Assembly (NCBI GenBank): GCA_902760645.1
Contig: CACWHC010000007.1
Span: forward strand, 26,434 to 90,433
Direction of reading: 5' to 3'
Length of the DNA: 64,000 bases
Origin: an uncultured bacterium
GTDB taxonomy: Bacteria; Cyanobacteriota; Vampirovibrionia; Gastranaerophilales; Gastranaerophilaceae
Below, piece after piece: positions 1 to 9,850 of this stretch; the first letter of the stretch is position 1, and the number at the start of each line of letters is the position of its first letter. Made by a program: the position numbers and the translations under genes. The notes under the pieces are model-generated. The model saw only the letters and a list, made by a program, of their open reading frames with translations, was not told the origin of the DNA and did no database searches.

Positions 1-54
1 AATTTTATCGGCTATAGGGGAAAGTAAACTGTCTATTAAGCTATCTAAATCCAT
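1..54 (-). CDS. Partial CDS leaving the left edge, N-terminus only
   Basis: An ATG at 54 opens a frame that stays open to base 1, giving 18 residues that begin MDLDSLIDSLLSPIADKI. There is no Shine-Dalgarno sequence. A TAAAAT hexamer at 61-66 lies exactly 6 nt before the ATG, as in five other genes here, which supports a leaderless start. A hydrophobic N-terminus with SPIAD would fit a membrane transporter, but 18 residues are too few to name a family. Confidence 0.5.
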   Translation of the reverse strand, partial: MDLDSLIDSLLSPIADKI

Positions 55-100
55 AAAACCATTTTATCACAGACATAAAAATAAAAAAGATATCTAAGAT

Positions 101-1108
101 TTACACCTTTTCAGCTTGTTTTGCCTTTTTATATTCCAAATATTTTTCGCATAACCAGTTTGTAGGTTTTACTACAACCAGAGGAACGAAGAATCTGTAA
201 ACAAAACCGAATACAAGTATCGAACGCAAAGCTCCGAAACCTTTACTTCTAATCTTCAATTTATCCAAATCAGCAAATACATGGTTTTTACCGTATTTTT
301 CAAGATACTGATCAATATTAAGTTTTGGTTCAACCAATTTTCTTACATAATCTTCAGCCTGAACCATCTGTTTAATCTTATCTTTAACATTACCGCTGTT
401 ATTTGATATAGCTTTGTTTACTTTATTTATCAGACCTTTTACGTCTTTTTTATCATCCACTGAAATATTTAATTCAGCAAGCTTCTTAGCAAAAGTACCG
501 TCTTTATCGTTCTTGATAAATTTCTTAGCTAATTTTGCCAATTCTTTATCATCATTAATTTGAAGATCAGGTTTTAATTCACCACTCTTAACTTTTGAAG
601 TAATATCTTCATTGATAGCCTCATTTGAAGCCTTAATTTCTTTATTTTTAGCTTCCATTCCTTCCCAAGCAGCTTTACCGTTATCGGAAAGTTTTATGAA
701 TTTTTCGTGTTGTTTACCCCACCAGCTCTTGAGTTTTCCGTCAAGAGTATATGCACCGACAGTAGACAAAATCAAAGTAAACAACTGATTTACAGCCAAA
801 GTTTGTCTTCTGTCCTTATCCATATTTTTATTTGTAAGGGTTTGTTTCATATACATTCCGCTTGTGATAACAGAACCTACTGCCAAAAAGTGTTTTACTG
901 CATTGTCACTGTTTCTGATTATGTATGCCATTTTATCAACAAGAGCATTGTCAAAAATGTGACGACAAAAATGTTTTCCGACACCGTGTCCGAAACTGTC
1001 ATACATTTGTGATACACCGGTAAAAGCAGGTTGTTGTGCGTTGTTTTGTCTAGGTGTTGTGTAAGCATTTTTATTAAGATTTGTATTTACGATAGGTGAT
1101 ACGTTCAT
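101..1108 (-). CDS. Tagged membrane protein of unknown function, 335 aa
   Basis: No family is recognised. The first 40 residues are polar and Asn/Gln-rich and contain an AFTG motif near residue 30, the tag seen in several other proteins of this window. Hydrophobic stretches lie near residues 70-90, 103-122 and 293-315. Between the second and third is a long Lys/Asp-rich, probably helical segment (about 130-280). The start codon overlaps the stop of the upstream gene (TAATG), so the two are translationally coupled and probably work together. Both have the same plan: FxG tag, two close hydrophobic helices, a charged helical middle and a C-terminal membrane anchor. They could be distant paralogues. 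There is no signal peptide. Confidence 0.8.
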   Translation of the reverse strand: MNVSPIVNTNLNKNAYTTPRQNNAQQPAFTGVSQMYDSFGHGVGKHFCRHIFDNALVDKMAYIIRNSDNAVKHFLAVGSVITSGMYMKQTLTNKNMDKDRRQTLAVNQLFTLILSTVGAYTLDGKLKSWWGKQHEKFIKLSDNGKAAWEGMEAKNKEIKASNEAINEDITSKVKSGELKPDLQINDDKELAKLAKKFIKNDKDGTFAKKLAELNISVDDKKDVKGLINKVNKAISNNSGNVKDKIKQMVQAEDYVRKLVEPKLNIDQYLEKYGKNHVFADLDKLKIRSKGFGALRSILVFGFVYRFFVPLVVVKPTNWLCEKYLEYKKAKQAEKV

Positions 1109-2244
1109 TACTTAGCACCTCCCATAAATTTGTTCATTGAAAGCTTCATTGGCTGAACTTCCTTTTCTTCAGGGGTAACTGTAGCGGCAGCGGTAACTTC
1201 AACTTGTTTTGGTTCAGGAGCCGCTGTCTTTTTCTTTTCTACATGGAATACATATTTCAAAATCGGAGGAATTAACGCAATTGTTAACATTGCACGAGGT
1301 ATTGCAATTGCCCATTCAGAAACGTTTTTCATAGTCGTTTCGGCACCTTTAACCCAATTTTCAAGGTTTCTTATCTCTCCGAGGAGTTTTCCTTTTTTAA
1401 CCATATCGGTTTCAAGATGCAACTGATGCTGCAATTCATGAATTTTATCTACATGTTCAGCAATAAAATTCAACCCTTGATATTTTTTAACAACAATTTC
1501 CTTTCCGTCCTTGTCTTTTTTGATAACTTCTTTGTATAACTTTCTAATCGGCATTATAACGCCATTATTATCTTTTACAAAAGCAGCCATCTCGTTAGAT
1601 TTTAAATTTTTACCCTCACTATCTTTTAACATGCTGATAATGTATTCTTCACTCAGCTTATCGTTCTTCATTTTGCTGGCAATATCTTCAGGGTTAAGAT
1701 TATTTTTTCTAATATATTCTGCAAGTTCTTCTTTAGTTAATTGATTATAATTTTCTATACTTATATTTTTGGAGTCTTCGTATATAAATTTTACACCGGA
1801 ATCAATCGGGGTTGTTATGAGTGTTGAGAATCCAAATCCGATTAAACCTGATGCCATAGAGTGTCCTGCTGCATAAATTTTATCTTCCAAGTCTTTTTTA
1901 CCGGGAAGTGAAATTGTAATAGCAGGTCTTAAACCGCCTGCTAAGAATAAACCGATTAAGGCGGCTGCAGCAACGTTGTGAGCTCCTGAGAAACCAGTTA
2001 ACCATTGGAAAACTCCCGAACTCATAATTTTTTCCATTAAAGTTTTAGCGGCAGCCCCACTCTCGTTTGGTAAGCTACCGCTAAAATTCACATTATATCC
2101 TCTGTTATCTGTATCTTTCTCTAAATCACAATCCTGCACACTATATCGCAGCTTGGAATTCGGATGCATTACACCAGGATTGTCACACTCCGACTTTAGT
2201 CGTCTTTTTCGGGTAAATTCGAAATTTACAGGTTGTATATTCAT
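1108..2244 (-). CDS. Tagged membrane protein of unknown function, 378 aa
   Basis: No family is recognised. The N-terminus carries NVNFSG near residue 52. Hydrophobic segments lie near 92-115, 128-150 and 310-335. The middle (about 150-300) is charged and likely coiled, and the tail after 340 is rich in Ala, Thr, Glu and Pro. The ATG at 2244 is preceded by a GGGAAGG ribosome site 2 nt away. The gene overlaps the next by one base and forms a two-gene operon with it. The shared plan with its partner suggests two related membrane components; the function is unknown. Confidence 0.8.
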   Translation of the reverse strand: MNIQPVNFEFTRKRRLKSECDNPGVMHPNSKLRYSVQDCDLEKDTDNRGYNVNFSGSLPNESGAAAKTLMEKIMSSGVFQWLTGFSGAHNVAAAALIGLFLAGGLRPAITISLPGKKDLEDKIYAAGHSMASGLIGFGFSTLITTPIDSGVKFIYEDSKNISIENYNQLTKEELAEYIRKNNLNPEDIASKMKNDKLSEEYIISMLKDSEGKNLKSNEMAAFVKDNNGVIMPIRKLYKEVIKKDKDGKEIVVKKYQGLNFIAEHVDKIHELQHQLHLETDMVKKGKLLGEIRNLENWVKGAETTMKNVSEWAIAIPRAMLTIALIPPILKYVFHVEKKKTAAPEPKQVEVTAAATVTPEEKEVQPMKLSMNKFMGGAK

Positions 2245-2366
2245 GACCTTCCCATTTGTTTTATCTGATACATCTATTTTAAATCAAAGCAAAATATTTT
2301 TTGCCATATAGTTACAAAATGTTTACAATTCAATTCAAGATACAACTGAAACAACGTTTTTATAAA

Positions 2367-3164
2367 CTAAACCATGAGTTTACAATCATTAACATCATAA
2401 AATTTTCTGCCCGAAGCAATAAATTTTTCAGGCTCGGAACTCACATAAAATTCATCATTACCCTTGTTTTGAAAAGATTTTAAGAGATTTAATTTTGACA
2501 AATCATCTTTTATATACTTTACATAGGCTTCGGCAGGATTTATAAAAATATCTTCTTCAGCAAATTTTAAAAGGACATCCGACAGAAACGGATAATGTGT
2601 ACAACCCAAAACGATTTTCTGCGGATTATTTTTCAGCATTTCTGTCATGTATTTTCCGACAGAATCAAATGTTTCGGGCTTATTTATCTCATCATTTTCA
2701 ACAATTTTTACCCACTCGGGACAAGCAATTTCAAAAACTTTTATATCATGGTTGTATTTACTTATATTCTTTGAATAGGCACCTGATGATATTGTAGCAG
2801 GAGTAGCAAAAACTCCTATGGACTCATAATTTTCGGCAGCTAATATTTTTGCAACAGACTGAATTAACGGATACAATTTGAAATTATACTTATCTTTTAA
2901 TTCATCGTACACAATTGCAGAAGTAGTATTGCAAGCCATAATCACAGCTTTTACTCTTTTGCTTTCAAAAAACTCAAACGCTTTTTTGGAAAACTCTATA
3001 AGTTGTTCTTTAGATTTCTCACCGTAAGGCATATTTTTGGTATCCCCGAAAAATATACAATCTTCATTTGGCAGAATTTTTCTGAATGCCGACAAAACGG
3101 TCAGACCACCGACACCCGAATCAAAAAAACCTATAGGATTATTATTGAGCTGACTTGAAGTAAT
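2367..3164 (-). CDS. murI: Glutamate racemase, probable AUU start
   Basis: Interconverts L- and D-glutamate in the cytosol and so supplies D-Glu for peptidoglycan. The frame holds the N-terminal FFDSGVGGLTV motif with the first Asp, the catalytic Cys in MACNTTSA and the second Cys in LGCTHYPF, all typical of the Asp/Glu racemase family. ATG, GTG and TTG starts occur only downstream of FFDSGVGG, which would remove an essential motif. The frame is closed by TAG about 5 codons upstream of AUU. An AUU at 3164-3162 lies 8 nt after a perfect GGAGGG site at 3173-3178 and gives 265 aa, the normal family length. The start overlaps the last codons of the amidase gene, so translation may be coupled. The enzyme call is firm; the AUU start is inferred. 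Confidence 0.88.
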   Translation of the reverse strand: MTSSQLNNNPIGFFDSGVGGLTVLSAFRKILPNEDCIFFGDTKNMPYGEKSKEQLIEFSKKAFEFFESKRVKAVIMACNTTSAIVYDELKDKYNFKLYPLIQSVAKILAAENYESIGVFATPATISSGAYSKNISKYNHDIKVFEIACPEWVKIVENDEINKPETFDSVGKYMTEMLKNNPQKIVLGCTHYPFLSDVLLKFAEEDIFINPAEAYVKYIKDDLSKLNLLKSFQNKGNDEFYVSSEPEKFIASGRKFYDVNDCKLMV

Positions 3165-5001
3165 TGTTAATACCCTCCACTATAGCTTTTGCAGTTGCCT
3201 GCTTACGTTCTGCCGTAACTAACTGTCCCCTCTCAGCAGTATTGGAAAGAAATCCCATTTCCACAAGTATTGCCGGAGAAGTCGTATGATTTATTACATA
3301 AAATTTTGACTTAAAAGTACCTCTGTCATTAGCACTGATAGTACTAACAAGAGAAGAATGCACCGTTTGTGCAAGCGGAATACTCTCAGGATGGTAATAG
3401 TGCGTTTCGATACCGTTTGGAGTACCGCTCGTACTTGAATTAACGTGAATACTTACAAATATATCAGGATTATAAGCCTCACTATAAGCAACCCTATCCT
3501 GTAAAGACACATAACTGTCATCCGAACGTGTCATAAGGACACCGTACCCTTGTGCTTTCAGCATCTTTTCAACACGTTTTGCAACGTCAAGAGTAATATA
3601 TTTTTCATATACACCGTTTCTTGTCGCACCAACGTCCGAACCTCCGTGTCCTGCATCAATAACGACACGGTACTTGCCGTCCGAACCTTTTGGTTTGTTT
3701 AGTACAGGAATTTTTATGAGTTCTGAATCTCTCGGGTCTGCATTATCTTTTATTACAGTACGGGGAGCTTTGATTTGAAGTTTTAAAGACTTGCCGTCCA
3801 TACCGAGAAATGTAGTAACAAGACTGTCATGCTCGATAGGTATTGTAAGCTTCAACCCCTTTGATGATTGCTCCAATTTAGCCGAAGTGAAATCGGTTTT
3901 TGAAAAAGTTTTATTAAAAAGTTCTGCATCAAAATTATTTACATTATACAAATAAACAATAACATCGCTGTTAGTTCTGTCGAAGCCGTGAATAACAGGA
4001 TTTGAAAAATTCAGAGTCATAGCTGATGTCATATCATCAAGCTTACGGTTAGAAAAATCTGAAATAGCGACAGGCTTGCCCGGAATTTCCAGATTACTCA
4101 AATTATCGGTATTCAAATATATTACGGTCTGATTATCTCTTGCATAAACAGGAATATACTTGGTTACATTATTAGTAGTAATAACAAGACGAGCCTTATT
4201 TACGGAAAATTGTCCGAGTCTTGCGGTATCCGTACCGCCAAGACTAAAATCTTTATTTCGCAAGGATTTATTGACCATCGTATTCGGCATATCAAACACA
4301 ATTCTTGACGGATTTGAAAGAATCATAGGCTTTTCAATAGAAACCGAGCCTAAACCCGTCAGAGTAATCATTCCGTTTTTAGCCATAACTTTATCTATAT
4401 AATACTTTGTATTAAGCCTTAATTCCTGAGAGTACTGCGGAGTAATCCCCGTATTAAAAGCACTGTCAATCCTTGCAATAGTTTCATTCGGATTTGAAAC
4501 GGATGAAATAGTCATATATTCATAAAAATCATTGGAGGAAGAATGGTCATCCCTGTAAGTATTTTGCATAAACGGATTTTGTGCAATATTATTTTTTAAT
4601 TTTATGAAAATCCCATTTTTCAGCTTAATAAATTTTATATCCGACACATCAAAATTATCGTCATAATTTACCACAACCCTCACCGTATAAGGAGTTGAAG
4701 AAAATTGTGATATTTTGACTTCTTTAATACCCGCCGTTGTAAACAACCAATCTTTCTTCTGTCCGCCAAGTACGGCATTAGGAATATCAAAGTATACCCT
4801 TGTCGGATTAGTCAGTTTCACAACTTTTATATCGCTTATATCGGGTAAATCGTCTAAATTTGATGATACGAGAGATATGATTGCACTTGAGGTATCAAAA
4901 TTTGCCGAATTTATTTTAAAAACACCTTCTGCCAGTGCCCTTTGGGTAAATCCGAGCAACATAAATATAAACATTATAAATATTGCAATATATTTTCTCA
5001 T
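3142..5001 (-). CDS. N-acetylmuramoyl-L-alanine amidase with AMIN domains
   Basis: Exported zinc amidase that cleaves the peptide from MurNAc and helps separate daughter cells. A signal peptide (MRKYIAIFIMFIFMLLGF, then an ALA cleavage site) opens the protein. Two AMIN-like beta domains, recognisable from RVYFDIPN and RIVFDMPN, lie at about 35-110 and 225-290; these normally bind peptidoglycan. The C-terminal Amidase_3 domain (about 440-615) shows the zinc ligands in DAGHGG, the Glu of GVYEK and the His of SIHVNS, and the catalytic Glu in LVEMGF. The start was placed at the Met that opens the signal peptide; an in-frame ATG at 5034 would add 11 residues. It is followed by murI, which overlaps its 3' end, so a wall-metabolism operon is likely. 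Confidence 0.93.
   Translation of the reverse strand: MRKYIAIFIMFIFMLLGFTQRALAEGVFKINSANFDTSSAIISLVSSNLDDLPDISDIKVVKLTNPTRVYFDIPNAVLGGQKKDWLFTTAGIKEVKISQFSSTPYTVRVVVNYDDNFDVSDIKFIKLKNGIFIKLKNNIAQNPFMQNTYRDDHSSSNDFYEYMTISSVSNPNETIARIDSAFNTGITPQYSQELRLNTKYYIDKVMAKNGMITLTGLGSVSIEKPMILSNPSRIVFDMPNTMVNKSLRNKDFSLGGTDTARLGQFSVNKARLVITTNNVTKYIPVYARDNQTVIYLNTDNLSNLEIPGKPVAISDFSNRKLDDMTSAMTLNFSNPVIHGFDRTNSDVIVYLYNVNNFDAELFNKTFSKTDFTSAKLEQSSKGLKLTIPIEHDSLVTTFLGMDGKSLKLQIKAPRTVIKDNADPRDSELIKIPVLNKPKGSDGKYRVVIDAGHGGSDVGATRNGVYEKYITLDVAKRVEKMLKAQGYGVLMTRSDDSYVSLQDRVAYSEAYNPDIFVSIHVNSSTSGTPNGIETHYYHPESIPLAQTVHSSLVSTISANDRGTFKSKFYVINHTTSPAILVEMGFLSNTAERGQLVTAERKQATAKAIVEGINNYFKSAQ
3173..3178 (-). promoter_or_regulatory. 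Shine-Dalgarno site deciding the murI start
   Basis: GGAGGG on the minus strand lies inside the last codons of the upstream amidase gene (Val-Glu-Gly), 8 nt before an in-frame AUU. No other start candidate fits between the upstream stop and the FFDSG motif of MurI. Confidence 0.6.
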
Positions 5002-5067
5002 AATCCTAATCTTACTGTCTGAAATTGCATTCAATCGTATACGATTTAAATCTCACAACCTCTTAAT

Positions 5068-5095
5068 ATTATAACTTCTAAATACTTTTTTTCAA
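5068..5095 (-). promoter_or_regulatory. Promoter of the amidase-murI operon
   Basis: TTGAAA (5090-5095), 16-nt spacer, TATAAT (5068-5073) on the minus strand, about 65 nt before the amidase start. Confidence 0.75.
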
Positions 5096-5181
5096 ATTGA
5101 TAATTTTTGTAAATATTTACGGGAATAATATAAAGTTTTTGGGAAAAAGTACGAAATATATATCAGAAAGAAGAGGTTATT

Positions 5182-6945
5182 GTGTACGACAATATTAATA
5201 CATTTTACAGAGATACAGACGAATTTATCAATGAAATTACGGCACCACGCATAGCTGATGCCCTTTTGAATGCGGAAAAAACCGGTGAAATGAACGCTGA
5301 AAAATATGCTTACTTATCAAAAGCGTACGTTTTCATGCAGGATGATGAAATGGCACTAAAATATGCCAAAAAATCAATTGAAAAAGATATCGGGTATGTT
5401 TACGGGCATATAAGAGTAGCCTTTGCATACGCAAGAATGGCTGATAAAGTTTCCTGCCGAAAATACACCGAAATTGCAGATAATCTTAATGCTGATGAAA
5501 ATGAATATATTACGGCATTTCTTGCGGTACTGTACAATTTTATTGAAGAAACACAAAAAGCCGAACACCTTATTAATGTACTTAAAGCAAATTACAGAAA
5601 TTCTGCGGATTATTATTATTACATTGGATTTATATACTCACAGGAAGAACCTGATAAAGCTCTTGAATATTTAGAAAAAGCAGAAGCTGAGGGATTTAGA
5701 GATAAATACAATTTATGGCACAACCTGGCAGAAAACTATTCGCTTGTTGATAATTATGAAAAGCAGGAAATCTATACCGATTTATGTTTAAAAATGGGCG
5801 GAACACAGAGAATCTTTGAACTTAAAGCTGAATGCCTTAAAGAGAGAGGTGAATTTGAAGAATCCACTGTATACCTGAAAAAAGCATATAAATTAGCAAA
5901 AACAAAAGATGATAAACTTAAAATTTTGTCAGTTATAATATATAACTATACTGAAGCCAACATTAATCAAAAGGCTTCAAGATTAATACGTTTTGCCGAA
6001 AAGAATTTTGAGGGTAATCATACATTTTATTACATAGCGGCTACATTCTATGAAAACAATGAAGATTACGATAAAGCCATTATATATTACAAAAAAATGC
6101 TTCAAACGCAGGAAGGTTCAACTTCCTCGACTTACGCAAGTTTATCCTTCTGTTATTCACAAAAAGGAGATCAGGAAAAAGCCTTGGAATGCGTAAATAC
6201 AGCTCTTAAAGAAACTCCTGATGATTCATATGCACATTATCGTAAAGGCAGAATTTATACAAAATTAAAAGAATATAACAAGGCCATACAAAGTTTTGAA
6301 AAATCCATCGATTATGACAGAACAGATGTAGATTCATTCCAATGGATATCTTATTGTTATTCAATGCTAAAGGATTTTGAAAAATCGCTTGAATACGCAA
6401 ACAGAGCCATTTTACTGGATAAGACGGACAGTTATTCATATTTCAGGAAAGCCTGGGCATATCAGGAAATGAATCGCTACACGGAAGCAATAAATTTTTA
6501 TAACGAATGTATAAAACTTAACGATAAATATATAGATGCTTATCTGAATATATCTTACATATACTCAAAACAGGGCAATACAAAAATGTCACTTGTATAT
6601 GCAAACAGAGCATTATTAATAAATCAGGAATATTCATACGCATATTACAGAAAAGCGTGGGCTTTACAGGAAAGCGGAAGGCTTGAAGAAGCCTATGACG
6701 GCTACAGTAAAGCTATTGAATTAGACCCTTCGGATATATATAATTATCTGGGGATAGCCTGTATTGCTCTGAATAATCAGGAAAATCAAAATGCACTTGA
6801 ATATGCTAATAAAGCAATTTTCATAGATAAAAATTGCGGAGGGGCATATTACTATAAAAGTGTAGCTTTAAGCAACATGGGCAAACAGAAAGAAGCTGAA
6901 GCCGCATATTCTAAAGCGATACAGCTTGGTTATTCTCCTGTTTAG
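5182..6945 (+). CDS. TPR-repeat protein, 587 aa
   Basis: About fifteen tetratricopeptide repeats fill nearly the whole chain. They are recognised by recurrent A-Y-x-K-G/A and AL-E-Y-A-x-K-A-I-x-L-D patterns such as YAYYRKAWALQESGRLEEA. There is no signal peptide or membrane segment, so it is probably a cytosolic scaffold. The start is GTG at 5182 with AAGAGG 6-10 nt upstream. Its 3' end overlaps the 3' end of the convergent comEC gene by 35 bp. The partner proteins cannot be inferred. A second large TPR protein lies at 32.1-33.9 kb. Confidence 0.88.
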   Translation: MYDNINTFYRDTDEFINEITAPRIADALLNAEKTGEMNAEKYAYLSKAYVFMQDDEMALKYAKKSIEKDIGYVYGHIRVAFAYARMADKVSCRKYTEIADNLNADENEYITAFLAVLYNFIEETQKAEHLINVLKANYRNSADYYYYIGFIYSQEEPDKALEYLEKAEAEGFRDKYNLWHNLAENYSLVDNYEKQEIYTDLCLKMGGTQRIFELKAECLKERGEFEESTVYLKKAYKLAKTKDDKLKILSVIIYNYTEANINQKASRLIRFAEKNFEGNHTFYYIAATFYENNEDYDKAIIYYKKMLQTQEGSTSSTYASLSFCYSQKGDQEKALECVNTALKETPDDSYAHYRKGRIYTKLKEYNKAIQSFEKSIDYDRTDVDSFQWISYCYSMLKDFEKSLEYANRAILLDKTDSYSYFRKAWAYQEMNRYTEAINFYNECIKLNDKYIDAYLNISYIYSKQGNTKMSLVYANRALLINQEYSYAYYRKAWALQESGRLEEAYDGYSKAIELDPSDIYNYLGIACIALNNQENQNALEYANKAIFIDKNCGGAYYYKSVALSNMGKQKEAEAAYSKAIQLGYSPV

Positions 6946-9340
6946 ACTTATTGAATAAATACATTTTAAATTTACGGTATCTGTGTATATCTTTATCGTA
7001 AGTTAGTACTTCATACTTATTTTTATCTACGGATATTTTTATTGAATTATTCTGATCCGTTCTGTAAATATCTGTTTTCCTCAGAATATCCAGAGTTGCC
7101 TGATTAGGATGACCGAAAGTATTTTTCCCAGTAGATATTAAGCTGACTTCAGGCATAGTTTCCGAAAGCATTTTATCATTAACAACACCTCTTGCACCAT
7201 GGTGTCCCACTTTTAGAACATCAATATCTTTATTAGAGAAGTACTTACTTATATTTTGGTAAGCCTCAACACCACCGTCACCCATAAATAACATACTAAA
7301 ATCACCGTAAGACAACATTGATATAACGGAACTTTCGTTATCGGTTTTGCCTTTCGGTCTGTACAACGTCAGTTTAACATCCTTAAAATCGTATATCGTA
7401 TTATTATTAGGAGTAATTTGATAATCAATATTTTTGCTTAATAATGTTTCTTTAATTAATTTTGAAGTATTACCGTTATCAGGCTCAGAATTTAGATAAA
7501 CTTTCTTTATTTTTAAATTATTCATTAAATCAACTGCACCGCCTGAGTGGTCGTTATCAAAATGGGTAACGATTAAACCTTCAAGCGTTTTTATACCTCT
7601 GTCTTTCAAATATTTAAGGATAATTACATCTGCCTGAGATTTTCCGCCGTTATACGGTGCTTTTCCCGTATCAATCATAAAATATTTGTTATTCGGAGTT
7701 TTAATAAGAAATGCATCTGCATTTTGAACGTCAAAAGATATTATTTCTAATTTGTTATTATTTACAGGAACAGCAAGTATAAAAATAACAATCAGAATTG
7801 AACAGGCTGCCGTAAACAATTTCTTTTTAGCTTCGGATACGAACATAAGAGTAATTATCAAAAGAACAATATAATACAAAAACACCTGCAAAACGGAAGG
7901 ATGAGTAGTCTGAATAACTGATTTCGGAAGATTTGAGAAGAAATTAGAAATCCACACAAGAATATCCAGACAATATTTGAGTACAAAATCAAATATCATA
8001 CAGACATATTTTGCAATCGGAGTAATAACAGCCAAAACAGAACTTACAAATCCGCCAAAACTTATCACGCTGAGAAACGGCATTATGGAAATATTCGCAA
8101 ATACAGCATAGGTACTAACTGTATTAAAATAAAACATCTGCAACGGAATTACCCATAACTGAGCTACTACCGGAACAAGTATTTCGGCACACAACCAGTC
8201 GGGCACCGGTAACTTTTTAACGGTATTTAAAACAACATTTGCAGTAGTCAGCAGTCCGAAAGTAACAATAAATGACAGCTGAAATCCGACATCATTAATA
8301 TAAGCCGGATTATAAATAAGCATTAATGATGCAACAAAAGCCAAAAGTGAAATACTGTGCGAATCTCTGTCGATAAGTTTACCTGCCAGCACAAATAACA
8401 GCATTAATGCGGCTCTTACGACAGACGCACCCAAGCCTGTCATAAGTGTATACAAAATAATCACAAACATGCCGGAAACTATAATAAATTTAACAGGTAC
8501 TCTCAATCTTCTCAAGATAAAAAACCAAAAGAAATATATAAAAGCGACATTCATGCCGGAAGCGGCAAGTATATGCAATAATCCCGAGTTTTTGAAAGTA
8601 TCTTTTATATAATCGGGAGGAGCGACAGCATCATCACCAAAAACAATACCTCCTAATATTTCCAAATTCGGACTTTTAAGAAACAGACCATGAGTATTTA
8701 TAATACGCGTTCTGACATTATTGAGGCTCTGCATAAATTTCCATTTAACGTCATCCGCACCGCTTTTTAGTACACAATCCGGCTTATCCGCATAAAACAC
8801 AGTATAGGCATTAAAATTCCTCAGATATTTCCCATAATCAAACTGTGAAGGATTACTCGCCTTAAAAGGGGTTCTTAGTTTGCCTGTAATTTTATAGGTA
8901 TTTCCGACATTCAAATCCGAAAAATCACCTGCCGCATCAGATAAATTTACTAAAGTTTTTGCTTTAACTTTATCACCGTTTATTTCGGAAACGTCAACAA
9001 AAAATTTTGATTTAAATTTAGCACCGCTGTTTGGGATAGAAACAATTTTACCCGTAATAACTGCATTACATGGTGCATACCCGACAAGCATATCGGAATT
9101 TTTTATCCTCAGTGAAGCATTGAAAAATCCGAAATAAAAAATAAATACCCAAAGTAACAGATATTTATAAGAAACATATTTTTTTATATTTAATATCAAC
9201 AGAATAACCGTAACTATCACAGCTGCAGAAACAGCACAATCCTGAAAATAAGATAAAATACCTGCCATAAAAAATACGGCAGTAATAAACATTATCCCGT
9301 TTTTATTCTGTATAGCCTGATTAATATAATTCCCTAGCAT
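6911..9340 (-). CDS. comEC: ComEC/Rec2-type DNA uptake channel
   Basis: Membrane channel that carries single-stranded DNA into the cytosol during natural transformation. Order of parts: N-terminal hydrophobic helices (about 15-70), an OB-like soluble domain (about 75-190), a multi-spanning Competence domain (about 215-500, with HILAASGMNVAF), and a C-terminal metallo-beta-lactamase-like domain (about 530-780) with THFDNDHSGG. The 809-residue length is normal for full ComEC. It starts 5 nt after the rpiB stop, so the two are probably cotranscribed. A TAGAAT hexamer 6 nt before its ATG is a possible extra start site. Together with PilT and two prepilins in this window it points to type IV pilus-driven DNA uptake. 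Confidence 0.93.
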   Translation of the reverse strand: MLGNYINQAIQNKNGIMFITAVFFMAGILSYFQDCAVSAAVIVTVILLILNIKKYVSYKYLLLWVFIFYFGFFNASLRIKNSDMLVGYAPCNAVITGKIVSIPNSGAKFKSKFFVDVSEINGDKVKAKTLVNLSDAAGDFSDLNVGNTYKITGKLRTPFKASNPSQFDYGKYLRNFNAYTVFYADKPDCVLKSGADDVKWKFMQSLNNVRTRIINTHGLFLKSPNLEILGGIVFGDDAVAPPDYIKDTFKNSGLLHILAASGMNVAFIYFFWFFILRRLRVPVKFIIVSGMFVIILYTLMTGLGASVVRAALMLLFVLAGKLIDRDSHSISLLAFVASLMLIYNPAYINDVGFQLSFIVTFGLLTTANVVLNTVKKLPVPDWLCAEILVPVVAQLWVIPLQMFYFNTVSTYAVFANISIMPFLSVISFGGFVSSVLAVITPIAKYVCMIFDFVLKYCLDILVWISNFFSNLPKSVIQTTHPSVLQVFLYYIVLLIITLMFVSEAKKKLFTAACSILIVIFILAVPVNNNKLEIISFDVQNADAFLIKTPNNKYFMIDTGKAPYNGGKSQADVIILKYLKDRGIKTLEGLIVTHFDNDHSGGAVDLMNNLKIKKVYLNSEPDNGNTSKLIKETLLSKNIDYQITPNNNTIYDFKDVKLTLYRPKGKTDNESSVISMLSYGDFSMLFMGDGGVEAYQNISKYFSNKDIDVLKVGHHGARGVVNDKMLSETMPEVSLISTGKNTFGHPNQATLDILRKTDIYRTDQNNSIKISVDKNKYEVLTYDKDIHRYRKFKMYLFNKSKQENNQAVSL

Positions 9341-9344
9341 AAAA

Positions 9345-9773
9345 TTATTCTATCATACCAATTCTTCTGATATGTCTTTCTTCTTGCGAAAATGGGGTTT
9401 CGAGCCATATACGGGTAATTTCCTCGGCCTTTTCAAAGGAAATAACTCTTGCACCCATACATAAAATATTTGAATCATTATGTTCTCTTGTAGCCTTGGC
9501 AGAAAAAGTATCCGAACACAGTGCCGCTCTTATTCCTTTAAATTTATTTGCCACAATTGACATACCAATACCTGTTCCGCATATTAAAATTCCCCTGTCA
9601 TAAAGACCGCCTGAAACAGCTTCCGCTACTTTTTTGGCAAATAGCGGGTAATCACAGGACTCTTGTGAATAAGTACCAAAATCAGTTACATCATAACCCT
9701 CATTTTGCAACATATCCGATATTTTGTTTTTATACTCAAAACCGCCGTGATCAGCACCCAAAGCTATTTTCAT
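9345..9773 (-). CDS. rpiB: Ribose-5-phosphate isomerase B
   Basis: Interconverts ribose 5-phosphate and ribulose 5-phosphate in the pentose phosphate pathway. The 142 residues match the RpiB/LacAB family length. Visible family marks are GADHGGFEYK at the N-terminus, the catalytic Cys in ILICGTGIGMSI, the phosphate-binding loop there, and REHNDSNILCMGAR. The ATG has an AAGGAG site 8 nt upstream. It is the first gene of an rpiB-comEC pair. Confidence 0.96.
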   Translation of the reverse strand: MKIALGADHGGFEYKNKISDMLQNEGYDVTDFGTYSQESCDYPLFAKKVAEAVSGGLYDRGILICGTGIGMSIVANKFKGIRAALCSDTFSAKATREHNDSNILCMGARVISFEKAEEITRIWLETPFSQEERHIRRIGMIE

Positions 9774-9838
9774 ATAATTAATACTCCTTATTCAATAATT
9801 ATAGCACAAAATATCTACCCAACCGCAAGTTTTTGCAT

Positions 9839-9844
9839 TATAAT
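9839..9844 (+). promoter_or_regulatory. -10 box for leaderless ribF transcription
   Basis: TATAAT ends exactly 6 nt before the ribF ATG at 9851, which would put the transcription start on the start codon. No Shine-Dalgarno site is present and the -35 region is weak. Confidence 0.5.
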
Positions 9845-9850
9845 TATCTT

